From assembly GCF_900100605.1 (NCBI RefSeq), contig NZ_FNCN01000038.1:1-54545 (forward strand): a stretch of 54,545 nt of DNA, in the 5' to 3' direction. A model generated the notes under the pieces. It saw nothing but the letters and a program-made list of their open reading frames with translations, did no database searches and was not told the origin of the DNA. Shown in pieces: positions 31,815 to 40,164 of the stretch. Both the position numbers and the translations under genes were made by a program. The first letter of the stretch is position 1; every line of letters begins with the position of its first letter. This DNA comes from Sinosporangium album. GTDB taxonomy: Bacteria; Actinomycetota; Actinomycetes; Streptosporangiales; Streptosporangiaceae.

Positions 31815-33194
31815 CTAGCTGTGCAGGTGGAGCGGCTTGCCGGCCAGGGCCAGCATGGCCTCGCCGACGGCCTCGGACTGGGTCGGGTGCGCGTGGATGA
31901 GCTGGGCCACCTCGGAGGGCAGAGCCTCCCAGTTGTAGATGAGCTGGCCCTCGGTCACGAGCTCGCCGATGCGGCGGCCGACCATGTGCACCCCGAGAAC
32001 GGGGCCGTCCTTCTGAGCGATGACCTTGACGGCTCCCTGCGTCTGCAGGATCTGGCTCTTGGGGTTGCCCGCGAGATCGTAGGTCATCTCGACGATCTCG
32101 TAGCCGCGCTCGCGTGCGACCGCGGAGGTGATGCCGACCGAGGCCACCTCGGGGTCGGAGTAGGTGATGCGCGGCACGCCGTCGTAGTCGATGGGCGCGG
32201 GGTTCAGACCGGCGATGAGCTCGGCGACCATGATGCCCTCGGCGAAGCCCACGTGCGCGAGCTGCAGCGTCGGGTTGACGTCGCCGATCGCGTAGACGCC
32301 CGGCACGTTGGTGCGGCAGTGGGCGTCGACCGCGACGGCGCCGCGCTCAAGCGCGATGCCGACCTCCTCGTAGCCGAGGCCCGCGGTCACGGCGCCGCGG
32401 CCGACGGCGACGAGCAGGAGCTCCGCCTCCAGCGTCTTGCCGCCCTCAAGGGTGACGATGACGCCGGTGTCGTTGGTCTTGACGCTCTCGAAGCGCACAC
32501 CCAGCTCGTACTTGATGCCGCGGCGGCGGAACGCGCGCTCCAGCATCTTGGAGCTCGCCTCCTCCTCCAGCGGGAGCAGGTGCGGCAGCGCCTCGACGAT
32601 CGTGACCTCGGAGCCGAACGACTTCCACACACTGGCGAACTCGACGCCGATGACGCCGCCGCCCAGCACGATGACCGACGAGGGGACGCGGTCGAGCACG
32701 AGCGCGTGCTCGCTCGTGATGACGCGCTCGCCGTCGATGTCGAGGCCGGGCAGGGACTTCGGCTCCGAACCCGTGGCCAGGACGATGTCGCGGCCCTCGT
32801 AGACGGTGCCGCCCACGGCCACGCTCTTCGGGCCGACCAGGCGGCCCTCGCCCTCGACGACGGTGACGCCGCGGCCCTTGAGCAGACCCTGGACGCCCTT
32901 CCAAGCCCTGTTCACGATCTTGTCGCGGAAGGCGCGGACACCCTGCATGTCGATGCCCTCGAAACGTGCCTTCACGCCGACGCTCTCGGCCTCACGGGCC
33001 TCGTCTGCCACCTCGGCGGCGTGGAGGAACGTCTTGGTGGGGATGCAGCCTCTGTGCAGGCAGGTGCCGCCGATCTTGTCCTTCTCGATCAGCAGAACCG
33101 ACTTGCCCAGCTCGGCCGCGCGCAACGCGCACGCATACCCGCCGCTACCGCCCCCAAGGACCACGATGTCGTAGGGGCCGCTGCCTTCAGCCAC
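31815..33194 (-). CDS. lpdA: Dihydrolipoyl dehydrogenase (E3)
   Basis: A 459-aa flavoprotein. FAD site VVLGGGSGGYACALRAAELG, redox disulfide GGTCLHRGCIPTK, NAD site VIVLGGGVIGVEFASVWKSFG, second FAD motif GVYAIGDVNPTLQLAHVG and the interface His-Glu in IHAHPTQSEAVGEA are all intact. It reoxidises the dihydrolipoyl arm of SucB with NAD. Upstream of sucB in the same operon; pepA begins a separate same-strand unit further upstream with a 106-bp gap. Confidence 0.96.
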   Translation of the reverse strand: MAEGSGPYDIVVLGGGSGGYACALRAAELGKSVLLIEKDKIGGTCLHRGCIPTKTFLHAAEVADEAREAESVGVKARFEGIDMQGVRAFRDKIVNRAWKGVQGLLKGRGVTVVEGEGRLVGPKSVAVGGTVYEGRDIVLATGSEPKSLPGLDIDGERVITSEHALVLDRVPSSVIVLGGGVIGVEFASVWKSFGSEVTIVEALPHLLPLEEEASSKMLERAFRRRGIKYELGVRFESVKTNDTGVIVTLEGGKTLEAELLLVAVGRGAVTAGLGYEEVGIALERGAVAVDAHCRTNVPGVYAIGDVNPTLQLAHVGFAEGIMVAELIAGLNPAPIDYDGVPRITYSDPEVASVGITSAVARERGYEIVEMTYDLAGNPKSQILQTQGAVKVIAQKDGPVLGVHMVGRRIGELVTEGQLIYNWEALPSEVAQLIHAHPTQSEAVGEAMLALAGKPLHLHS

Positions 33195-33282
33195 AGGATT
33201 GCTCCTTGTCAGATTGATCCACCGGGGCCAGGCTCCTGGCCTGCCTCCGGCTATAGCATCTTTTCACTTGTCCACGCCGTAG

Positions 33283-33304
33283 GTGACCCGCTCGCGAGGG
33301 TCAC
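33283..33304 (-). terminator. Hairpin overlapping the pepA stop
   Basis: GTGACCC-gctcgcga-GGGTCAC; a 7-bp stem spanning the pepA stop codon on the transcribed strand. Weak terminator candidate before lpdA. Confidence 0.35.
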
Positions 33305-34839
33305 TCCGCGTAGCGTCCGGCCAACCCCACGAGCGTGCGGGTGATCGCCCCGGTGCCGCCCTTCGGCGTGTAACCGTACGGCTCGCCCTTGTTGAAGGCG
33401 GGTCCGGCCATGTCGATGTGCGCCCAACGAATTCCGTCCGGCACGAATTCCCGGATGAACAGCGCGGCGGCCAGCATGGAGCCCGACCGCTCCGGGTTGA
33501 TGTTCGCGATGTCGGCCACCGCCGAGTCGAGCCCCTTGCGCAGCTCCTCCGGAAGCGGCATGCCCCAGGCGCCCTCCCCTTCGCGCACGGCGGCGGCGAC
33601 GACCTCATCGCGCACGGCGTCGTCGTTGCTCATGACGCCGGACACGCGCCAGCCGAGCGCGACGATCTGCGCCCCGGTCAGCGTGGCGACGTCCACGATC
33701 AGGTCCGGCTCGTCCTGCGCTGCCCGCGCGATGCCGTCGACCAGCACCAGGCGGCCCTCGGCGTCGGTGTCGAGCACCTCGACGGTCTTGCCGCTGAAGG
33801 TGTGGAGCACATCGGAGGGGCGCTGGGCGTTGCCGCTCGGCATGTTCTCCGCCAGGCAGAGGTAGCCGGTCACGTTGACGTTCAGCCCGAGCCGGGCCAC
33901 GGCGGTCACCGCGCCGAGCACCGCGGCCGCGCCCGCCATGTCCGCCTTCATCCAGTCCATGGAGGCCGACGGCTTGAGCGACAGACCGCCCGAGTCGAAG
34001 GTGATGCCCTTGCCGACGAAGGCCAGGGTCTTGCTCGCCCCGGCCGGAGAGTAGGACAGGCGGATCAGCCGCGGCGGGTTGGCCGACCCCTGGCCGACCC
34101 CGATGATGCCGCCGTAACCGCCGTCGCGCAGGGCTTCCTCGTCGAGCACCTCGACCGAGAAGCCGGCCTTGGGGCCGGTCTCCTCGGCGATCTCGGCGAA
34201 GCGGGCCGGCCACAGGTCCGACGGAGGCGTGTTGACCAGGTCGCGGGTGAACTTCACCGCCTCGGCGACCACCTCGGCCTGCCGCAGCGCCTCCTCGGCG
34301 CCCTCGGCGGAGGAGACGACGGTGACCTCGCCGACGGGGCGCCGCCCCTCGCCGCTGGTGCGGTAGCGGTCGAAGTCGTAGGCGCCCAGCAGGCCGCCCA
34401 GCACCACCGCGCCCGCCTGCGCCGCCGTGGCGGCGGGAAGCGACAGCGCCACGCGCTCCTTGCCGCTGAGCGCGCGCGTGGCCGCGCCGGCGGCACGGCG
34501 CAGTGCTTCGAGGGCGTCGTCCGAGTCGGGGGAGGCGTCGCCCGCGGGGGCGTCTCCCAGGCCGACGACGACGAGCAGTGGCGCGGAGATGGCGCCGAAC
34601 GTCGGGATCTTGGCGATCTCGCCCGCCGAGCCCTTGTGGCCGAGGGATGCGAGGGTGTCGGAAAGCTTGCCGTCGAGCGCGCGATCGATGGTTTCGGCGC
34701 CCGGTGCGGGGCGGATGCCGTCCGAGCCGGAGTGGACACCGACGACCAGAGCGTCGGTGTCGGTCGAGACGGGGTCAGTGGTGTTCAGCCGCACAGTGGT
34801 CACACAGCCCGATGCTAGCCCTGCTTCATGAGTAGTCAT
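33301..34839 (-). CDS. pepA: Leucyl aminopeptidase (M17)
   Basis: A 512-aa cytosolic zinc aminopeptidase. The N-terminal macro-like domain (1-180) precedes the catalytic domain with metal ligands in LAFVGKGITFDSGGLSLKPS, KADMAGAAAVLGA and VLDTDAEGRLVLVDG, and the C-terminal FIREFVPDGIRWAHIDMAGPA. It releases N-terminal residues from peptides as a hexamer. Divergent from the YtrA-type regulator, sharing an 80-bp promoter region. Confidence 0.95.
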   Translation of the reverse strand: MTTHEAGLASGCVTTVRLNTTDPVSTDTDALVVGVHSGSDGIRPAPGAETIDRALDGKLSDTLASLGHKGSAGEIAKIPTFGAISAPLLVVVGLGDAPAGDASPDSDDALEALRRAAGAATRALSGKERVALSLPAATAAQAGAVVLGGLLGAYDFDRYRTSGEGRRPVGEVTVVSSAEGAEEALRQAEVVAEAVKFTRDLVNTPPSDLWPARFAEIAEETGPKAGFSVEVLDEEALRDGGYGGIIGVGQGSANPPRLIRLSYSPAGASKTLAFVGKGITFDSGGLSLKPSASMDWMKADMAGAAAVLGAVTAVARLGLNVNVTGYLCLAENMPSGNAQRPSDVLHTFSGKTVEVLDTDAEGRLVLVDGIARAAQDEPDLIVDVATLTGAQIVALGWRVSGVMSNDDAVRDEVVAAAVREGEGAWGMPLPEELRKGLDSAVADIANINPERSGSMLAAALFIREFVPDGIRWAHIDMAGPAFNKGEPYGYTPKGGTGAITRTLVGLAGRYAE

Positions 34840-34895
34840 AAACGAGGGTTCATCCTACCAATCGGCAATGAGACCTCCATGACGGGGTCCGAATA

Positions 34896-34920
34896 ATGGT
34901 GCTACTCTCACTAGCACCAT
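34896..34920. promoter_or_regulatory. Palindromic operator overlapping the GntR start codon
   Basis: ATGGTGCTA-N7-TAGCACCAT, perfect 9-bp arms. The right arm ends in the AT of the regulator's own ATG (34919), and no Shine-Dalgarno is present, so transcription probably starts at or just before the ATG. Typical architecture for autorepression by a YtrA-type regulator. Confidence 0.7.
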
Positions 34921-35266
34921 GTTGCTCTCCTTGGACCTCAGTGATCCACGCCCGCTCCACGAACAGGTGGCGGGCGCGATCAGACGTTCGATCGCCCAAG
35001 GCGCCTACGCCCCGGGCGACCGCCTGCCGTCCGCGCGAGACCTCGCCGACGCCCTCGGCATCAACGCCAACACGGTGCTGAGAGCCCTGCGCGACCTCCG
35101 CGACGAGGGCCTGCTGGAGTTCCGGCGCGGGCGCGGCGTCAGCGTCCACCGCCTGCCCGACACCAAATCCGTCCTGGAATCGCTGGCCCGCGAGTTGCTG
35201 GAGGAAGCCGAGCGGCGCGGATACGGCAAAGACGAGGTGATCGAGATCCTCAAGGAGCTGCCATGA
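34919..35266 (+). CDS. GntR-family regulator, YtrA subfamily
   Basis: A 115-aa regulator. Residues 1-75 are the winged helix (DPRPLHEQVAGAIRRSIAQG, LPSARDLADALGINANTVLRALRDL) and the short C-terminal part is two helices (ESLARELLEEAERRGYGKDEVIEIL) without a ligand domain, as in YtrA proteins that control membrane-protein operons. The operator palindrome overlaps its start. Its stop overlaps the start of a short frame, and the DUF1648 membrane protein downstream is the likely co-regulated target. Confidence 0.9.
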   Translation: MLLSLDLSDPRPLHEQVAGAIRRSIAQGAYAPGDRLPSARDLADALGINANTVLRALRDLRDEGLLEFRRGRGVSVHRLPDTKSVLESLARELLEEAERRGYGKDEVIEILKELP

Positions 35267-35352
35267 CATCCGTGACATCTCCGCCATGCAACCGCAGGCC
35301 ATCTCGAATAAGCCCATGTCACGCAAGCCCATGTCACACAAGGGAGGCATGA
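35263..35352 (+). CDS. Possible 29-codon coupling ORF
   Basis: ATG 35263 overlaps the regulator stop (ATGA), and its own stop TGA (35350-35352) overlaps the ATGs of the DUF1648 gene. The frame bridges the otherwise untranslated gap between two genes, and may keep ribosomes loaded. The peptide (MTSVTSPPCNRRPSRISPCH...) has no recognisable fold and spans an imperfect repeat CCCATGTCACGCAAG / CCCATGTCACACAAG. Confidence 0.35.
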   Translation: MTSVTSPPCNRRPSRISPCHASPCHTREA

Positions 35353-36338
35353 TGACGCCGAGAAACCGGGCACTCGCCATCGGAGGCGCGTGGGGGGTGG
35401 TGGTGACGGCCGCCGTCCTGACCGTCCCTCTGTCCCAGCGCGGTCGGCTTCCCGAGCCGCTCGCCACCCACTGGGGGCCCGGCGGCGTCGACGGCACCGC
35501 GTCCTTCACCGCGACGCTCCTCGTCTCCGCGCTCCTCTGGGTCATCCCCTGGGCCCTCCTCATGGGCATCGCGGTGGTCGGCCCGCCTACCACCCGTCAG
35601 GGGCGCGCCACCTGGTGGGCCGCCCTCGGGGGATGGGGGGTGCTCGCCGCCGGCATCACGTTATTGATCGTCTACTCCAACCTCGACGTGGCACAGGCCC
35701 GCGACGCCGCCATGTCCTGGTGGCAGCCCGTGGCGGTGGTGGGCGGCGGATTCGCCGCCGCGGCCTTGGCGGGTTTTCTCGGCAGGGGTGAGCCCGATCC
35801 GCCTCAGGAGGCCGCCTCATCCACCGGTCTGCCCACGGTCCGGCTGCGGCCCGGGCGGCGCACCGTGTGGATCGGCCGCACCTCCAACCGGTGGCTGGCG
35901 GCCATGTCCTGGGCCGCCGTCGCACCGGCTGCGATCTTGGGTGGGGGAGCGGCGGCGGGCCTGCTTCCGGCCCACCTCGGCTGGGTCGGGCTCAGCCTCG
36001 CACCCCTCGCCGTGATCGGATCGATCACCTCCACGGTCCGCGTGAGGATCGGCGACGACGGCCTGACGATCGGGTTCGGTGCGTTCGGATGGCCGAGGAG
36101 GCACATCCCGCTCGATCGCGTCGATTCCGCCTGGGCCGAGGCACGCAGCCCGGCCGACGTCGGAGGGTGGGGGCTGCGCGGGCTGCCCGGCGCGTCCACG
36201 ATCATGCTCAGGGGCGGCCAGTGTCTCGTCGCCCGCTACACCTCAGGCGGCCGGATCGCGATCAGCGTCGACGACGCCGAACGCGGCGCGGCCCTCCTCA
36301 ACGCACTCGTCATGGAGCGTTCCGAGGCCCTGCCATGA
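35349..36338 (+). CDS. DUF1648 membrane protein
   Basis: About 329 aa from ATG 35349 or 35352 (GGGAGG just upstream; ATG 35286 is possible but lacks a site). Topology: ALAIGGAWGVVVTAAVLTVPL, then the DUF1648 motif PEPLATHWGPGGVDG, then TATLLVSALLWVIPWALLMGIAVV, a third and fourth helix (WWAALGGWGVLAAGITLLIV, WWQPVAVVGGGFAAAALAGFLG), and a C-terminal pair before a PH-like soluble end (VRIGDDGLTIGFGAFGWPRRHIPLDRVDS). Commonly found behind YtrA-type regulators. Function unknown. Confidence 0.85.
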   Translation: MMTPRNRALAIGGAWGVVVTAAVLTVPLSQRGRLPEPLATHWGPGGVDGTASFTATLLVSALLWVIPWALLMGIAVVGPPTTRQGRATWWAALGGWGVLAAGITLLIVYSNLDVAQARDAAMSWWQPVAVVGGGFAAAALAGFLGRGEPDPPQEAASSTGLPTVRLRPGRRTVWIGRTSNRWLAAMSWAAVAPAAILGGGAAAGLLPAHLGWVGLSLAPLAVIGSITSTVRVRIGDDGLTIGFGAFGWPRRHIPLDRVDSAWAEARSPADVGGWGLRGLPGASTIMLRGGQCLVARYTSGGRIAISVDDAERGAALLNALVMERSEALP

Positions 36339-36504
36339 GCCTCACGCGGTTGCGGGCCATCGGCGGACGAGCCGACCTGTTCATCTTCCTGGGCGTCGCG
36401 CTCGGCCTCTCGTGGCTGCTCCTGCTGCCCGTCTGGACGGGGCCACCGGCCTGGTCGGCTGGGCCGTCCTCGCCGCGCTCACGGTGCTCGCGCTGCGGGC
36501 GTGA
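36335..36504 (+). pseudogene. Frameshifted remnant of a small membrane protein
   Basis: ATG 36335 overlaps the DUF1648 stop (ATGA) and encodes MSLTRLRAIGGRADLFIFLG VALGLSWLLLLPVW, one membrane helix, after which the frame degenerates. From about 36440 another frame reads DGATGLVGWAVLAALTVLAL and stops at 36504, a second helix. The start resembles the first helix of CPBP-type proteins (xDLLLFFxLAxxLSWLLxLP), but the catalytic helices are missing. Probably a decayed gene; a genuine two-helix protein with a sequencing slip is the alternative. Confidence 0.45.
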
Positions 36505-36531
36505 CCCGTCACGCCCCCGGCGCCGCCGGGG

Positions 36532-37374
36532 TCAGAAGGCGGCGGCGACCACCAGGCTCACGGCGGCGGCGGTCTCGGTCAGAGCGCCTAGCACGTCGCC
36601 CGTGATCCCTCCGAGCCGCCGCACGGCATGGCGCCGCAATCCCCAGGCCGCCGCCAGCCCGGCCAGCACGGCCACCGGGTAGGCCACGGGCGACACGCCC
36701 TGCCCCCACGCCTCTTGTCCCCACAGCCCCTGTCCCCACAGCCCCTGTCCCCACAGCCCCTGTCCCCACAGCCCCTGTCCCCACAGCCCTTGCGCCCACA
36801 GTCCCTGCGCCCACGACAGCAGTACGGCTCCCGCCACCACCGCCGCGGTGGCGGCCACCTGCCCCGTGCGCGTGACGCTGCCGGCCACCATCGCCCCCAG
36901 CCCGCCCGGCCGCGCGGCCGGCACCCTGCCGCCGCACGCCCACGTGATGGCCAGCCTCCCGGTGACACACGCCACCACCAGCGCGTACGGCCCGGCCTCG
37001 GCCGCCGCCGTCACCTGCACCAGCAGGACGACGATCAGCGTCATCACGCCAAACGGCCCTATGTCTGACTTTTTCATGATGTCGAGGGCGCCGTCGGCGG
37101 GCTTGCCGCTCCCCAGCCCATCGGCGAGATCCGCCAACCCGTCAAGGTGCAAGCCCCGCGTGAGCAATGCCAGCACGCCGACCGCCAGCACCGCCGGCAG
37201 CAGGCCCCCGACGAACAGACCGGCAACCCACATCACCAGCGCCGCCGCACCCCCCAGCACCAGCCCCACCAGCGGCGCCAGCACCATCGCCCGGCCGGCC
37301 GAAGCCCTGTCCACCTGCGGGAACCGTACGGGCACCACACTCAGCACGCCGAACGCGAGCCTCACCCCATCCAC
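36532..37374 (-). CDS. cobS: Adenosylcobinamide-GDP ribazoletransferase with WGQGL repeats
   Basis: A 280-aa membrane enzyme joining alpha-ribazole (phosphate) to adenosylcobinamide-GDP. The family core is intact: LGVLALLTRGLHLDGLADLADGLGSGKPADGALDIMKKSDIGPFGV (read in parts) with the Mg-binding Asp residues. Between two membrane helices (about residues 185-225) it carries eight consecutive pentapeptides of the type W[AG]QGL, encoded by 15-bp repeats. This insertion is not part of the usual family. cobU lies 55 bp upstream on the same strand, so both loop-assembly enzymes are co-expressed; cobT is absent from the window. Confidence 0.92.
   Translation of the reverse strand: MDGVRLAFGVLSVVPVRFPQVDRASAGRAMVLAPLVGLVLGGAAALVMWVAGLFVGGLLPAVLAVGVLALLTRGLHLDGLADLADGLGSGKPADGALDIMKKSDIGPFGVMTLIVVLLVQVTAAAEAGPYALVVACVTGRLAITWACGGRVPAARPGGLGAMVAGSVTRTGQVAATAAVVAGAVLLSWAQGLWAQGLWGQGLWGQGLWGQGLWGQGLWGQEAWGQGVSPVAYPVAVLAGLAAAWGLRRHAVRRLGGITGDVLGALTETAAAVSLVVAAAF
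36706..36810 (-). repeat. 15-bp tandem repeats in cobS
   Basis: Seven units of CCACAGCCCCTGTCC (plus strand), four identical (36721-36780) and three degenerate, in frame with cobS. Confidence 0.95.
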
Positions 37375-37429
37375 ACGCGCAGCCTAAACGGCCCGCCCAC
37401 CCCGCAGGCACCGCAGCCGGCGCGGCCGG

Positions 37430-38536
37430 TCAGATGGGGAGGGGGAGGAGGCGGCCGGCGATGACGAGGGCCACGTCGTCGGATTCGGCGGCGATGGCCT
37501 GGTTGAGGCGGCCGAGGGCGTCGCGGAAGCGACGGCCGCTCGACGTGGCGGGGACGACGCCGAAGCCGACTTCGTCGGAGACGGCGATCACGCGTGCGGG
37601 TGTCCGCCGCCAGGCGGCGGCGAGTTCGGCGCAGCGGTCGGTCACGGCGGCGGTGCTGCCCTCCCAGGCACCGCACTCGTCGAACACCGCCGCGAGCCAG
37701 GTGCCGAGGCCGTCGATCAGCAGTGCGCCCTCGGCCTCCGCCAGCAGGCCCACCAGGTCGGTCGTCTCCGAGGTGGCCCAGTGGCGCGGCCGACGGTCGC
37801 GATGCTCGGCCACCCTGCGCCGCCACTCCGGGTCGTCCCCGCCCGTCGGGCCGGTCGCGACGTAGGTGACCTCCGGCTCGCAGGCCAGCCTGAGCTCGGC
37901 CTCCGCGGACTTGCCGGAACGGGCCCCGCCCAGCAGAAGGGTCCGCCGCGGCGCCGCGGGGCCGGGCGCCGGGGGCCGGAGCGTCTCGATCGCCGTACCG
38001 TCGGGTACGGCACTCACCCCCCACAGCGCCGTCCGCCTGGCCGGCTCCGCCTCCGAGGGCGCCCGGTGGTCGACCCCGACCGCCACCACGTGTGTCGCCG
38101 CCCCGACCAGCCCACGCCGCCGCAGCCCGCCGAGCCGCTCCGGCCTGTCCAGCAGGTCGATCAGCACCATGGCGTACGGCGTGGCCTCGTCGGAGCCGGG
38201 GCCGGGGCCGCCACCGGGGCCGGAGCCGCGGCCAGGGTCGGGGCCAGGGCTGGGGCCAGGGCTGGGGAGCGGGGCGGTGCCGTACAGGGCGGGGTCGGCG
38301 AGGAGGAGGCGGGAGCCGTCCGGGCCGGTCACGGCGAGGCCGTCGGGCACCGCCGCGACGGTGAAGCCCGGCGGCGGGGCCTCCTCCCGGGCGGGCCAGG
38401 GGAGGCGCAGGGCGCCGTCGAGCACGATGTCGAGGGGGCGCCGGCGGCCGGGGGACACGCGCGCGCACGAGGCGCAGCCGCAGCCGGGCTCAGGCCATCC
38501 CCGGAGACCGGCGGAGCCGTTGATCAGGACCTTCAT
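37430..38536 (-). CDS. cobU: Bifunctional adenosylcobinamide kinase/guanylyltransferase with N-terminal extension
   Basis: A 368-aa protein from ATG 38536 behind CGGAGG. Residues about 195-368 are the CobU domain: Walker A TLLLGGARSGKSAEAELRL, EVTYVATGPTGGDDPEWRRRV, LIDGLGTWLAAVF and IAVSDEVGFGVVPATSSGRRFRD. It phosphorylates adenosylcobinamide and transfers GMP, supplying CobS. Residues 1-190 resemble a degenerate metallo-beta-lactamase-like half domain (GWPEPGCGCASCAR) seen fused to CobU in some actinomycetes, interrupted by a Pro/Gly low-complexity insert near residues 95-125. Role of the extension unknown. Confidence 0.9.
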   Translation of the reverse strand: MKVLINGSAGLRGWPEPGCGCASCARVSPGRRRPLDIVLDGALRLPWPAREEAPPPGFTVAAVPDGLAVTGPDGSRLLLADPALYGTAPLPSPGPSPGPDPGRGSGPGGGPGPGSDEATPYAMVLIDLLDRPERLGGLRRRGLVGAATHVVAVGVDHRAPSEAEPARRTALWGVSAVPDGTAIETLRPPAPGPAAPRRTLLLGGARSGKSAEAELRLACEPEVTYVATGPTGGDDPEWRRRVAEHRDRRPRHWATSETTDLVGLLAEAEGALLIDGLGTWLAAVFDECGAWEGSTAAVTDRCAELAAAWRRTPARVIAVSDEVGFGVVPATSSGRRFRDALGRLNQAIAAESDDVALVIAGRLLPLPI

Positions 38537-38554
38537 CAGGAACCTCCGAGGAGA

Positions 38555-38635
38555 CCCCCGCCTTGAGGCGGGGGAGGAATCGGACCCCCTGCGGAGCAGG
38601 GCAGGGGCGGGCGTTTCGCCGCCGGGCGAAACGCC
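38555..38635. other. Two perfect hairpins in the cobU 5' region
   Basis: CCCCCGCC-ttga-GGCGGGGG (38555-38574) and GGCGTTTCGCC-gccg-GGCGAAACGCC (38610-38635), with a third smaller one, CTGCGG-tgca-CCGCAG, at 38744-38759. No cobalamin-box sequence is recognisable, so a B12 riboswitch is not called. The first hairpin resembles IS200/IS605-type terminal hairpins. Confidence 0.6.
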
Positions 38636-38830
38636 ATGCGAACACACGCGTGCCCTGAGCCATTCGCCGGGGGTTCGCCGGGGGCGGTGCCTGCGGGGAT
38701 GCGGGTGCGGACGGATAGTGTTCGTCCGCTGCGGGGTTTCGCGCTGCGGTGCACCGCAGACGCGCTCGCGGCTTGGCATGCGGTCCCGTAAGGCATTGGA
38801 CCTCGACGTAGGGGAAAGAGGAGCGTGGAG

Positions 38831-39037
38831 ATGACCTGGCGCTGGCGCTATGAGAACGCGAACGGTGGCGAGGTCACCGATCGGCCGCTGCCGAGGGATG
38901 TCTTCCAGAACCAGTCCGACGCCGAGTCGTGGCTGGGGGAGAACTGGTCCGAGCTGCTGAGCGCCGGCGTCGAGCAGGTGAGCCTGCTGGAGGACGACCG
39001 GGTCGAATACTCGGGGATGTCCCTCCGGGAGCAGTAG
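38831..39037 (+). CDS. Small conserved actinobacterial protein
   Basis: A 68-aa acidic protein. ATG 38831 sits seven bases after GAGGAG (GTG 38825 is the alternative). MTWRWRYENANGGEV, SDAESWLGENWSELLSAGV and VSLLEDDRVEYSGMSL give a compact alpha/beta pattern that I have the impression is widespread in actinomycetes as an unnamed small protein. Divergent from cobU. Function unknown. Confidence 0.8.
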   Translation: MTWRWRYENANGGEVTDRPLPRDVFQNQSDAESWLGENWSELLSAGVEQVSLLEDDRVEYSGMSLREQ

Positions 39038-39095
39038 GAGTCCCCGCGGGCCGCGTCCGCCCCGCCGCAGCCGCGGCGAGGCGGACGCGGGCGCC

Positions 39096-40097
39096 TCACG
39101 GACGCTCGGCGGGCGACTTGGTGAGAGCGGGGTCGCGCTGGACGATCGGGCCGAGCACGTCGTCGATCTTCTCCATGATCTCCCGGTCGAGCTTGACGCC
39201 CGCCGCCTTGACGTTGTCCCGGACCTGGTCGGGGCGGGACGCGCCGACGATGGCGGAGGCCACGTTCGGGTTCTGCAGCACCCAGGCGATCGCGAGCTGG
39301 GCCATGCTCAGGCCCGCCTCCTCGGCGATCGGCTTGAGCTCCTGCACGCGCGTGAGCACTTTGTCCTCCATCCAGGCGGAGATGACCGACGCCCCGCTCT
39401 TCTCGTCGGTGGCCCGGGAGCCGACCGGGGGCGCCTGCCCGGGCAGGTACTTCCCGGTGAGCACGCCCTGGGCGATGGGCGACCAGACGATCTGGCTCAG
39501 ACCTTCCTTCTCGCTGAGCGGGACGACCTCCTGCTCGATGACCCGCCACAGCATCGAGTACTGCGGCTGGTTGGAGATGATCCGGTCGAAGCCCATCTCA
39601 TCGGCGATCTTGAGGGCCTCGGCGATCTGCGAGGCCGTCCACTCGCTGACGCCGACGTAGAGGACCTTGCCCTGCCGTACGAGGTCGTCGAACGCGCGCA
39701 GGGTCTCCACGAGCGGCGTCTCGGAATCGAACCGGTGGGCCTGGTAGAGGTCGACGTAGTCGGTCTGCAGGCGGCGCAGGGAGCCGTGGAGGGACTCCAT
39801 GATGTGCTTGCGCGACAGCCCGCGGTCGTTGGGGCCGGGGCCGGTCGGCCAGTAGACCTTGGTGAAGATCTCCAGCGACTCGCGGCGCTCGCCCTTCAGC
39901 GCTCTGCCGAGCACCTGCTCCGCTTTGGTCTCTGCGTAGATATCGGCCGTGTCGAAGGTCGTGATGCCTTCGTCGAGCGCCGCCCGGACGCACGCCAGTG
40001 CGGCGTCCTCCTCGACCTGGGAGCCGTGAGTGATCCAATTTCCGTAGCTGATTTCACTGACCTTCAGGCCACTACGGCCCAGATAGCGGAATTCCAT
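39096..40097 (-). CDS. Aldo/keto reductase, KvBeta-like
   Basis: A 333-aa NADPH-dependent reductase from ATG 40097. MEFRYLGRSGLKVSEISYGNW opens the TIM barrel; the tetrad is visible as Asp and Tyr in TTFDTADIYAETKAEQVLGRAL, Lys in EIFTKVYWPT and His in LYQAHRFD. GVSEWTASQI, NQPQYSMLWR and SPIAQGVLTGKYLPG are typical of the AKR6/Kv-beta-like group, which reduces aldehydes and methylglyoxal. Longer upstream reading adds an implausible Arg-rich leader. Confidence 0.92.
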   Translation of the reverse strand: MEFRYLGRSGLKVSEISYGNWITHGSQVEEDAALACVRAALDEGITTFDTADIYAETKAEQVLGRALKGERRESLEIFTKVYWPTGPGPNDRGLSRKHIMESLHGSLRRLQTDYVDLYQAHRFDSETPLVETLRAFDDLVRQGKVLYVGVSEWTASQIAEALKIADEMGFDRIISNQPQYSMLWRVIEQEVVPLSEKEGLSQIVWSPIAQGVLTGKYLPGQAPPVGSRATDEKSGASVISAWMEDKVLTRVQELKPIAEEAGLSMAQLAIAWVLQNPNVASAIVGASRPDQVRDNVKAAGVKLDREIMEKIDDVLGPIVQRDPALTKSPAERP

Positions 40098-40164
40098 GGA
40101 TACGACCCTACGCTCGGGAGAGAGTCGATCATCTAGGCGGTGAGCGGCTGGGATTCGGGATAGT

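Noticed and set aside
30261-33344. 1027-codon open frame on the plus strand
   Set aside because: Antisense of sucB and lpdA; composition (Asp/Leu/Gly/Arg repeats) is a shadow of their codon use.
38537-38830. Cobalamin riboswitch before cobU
   Set aside because: Hairpins are present but I could not find the conserved box sequences on the cobU strand.
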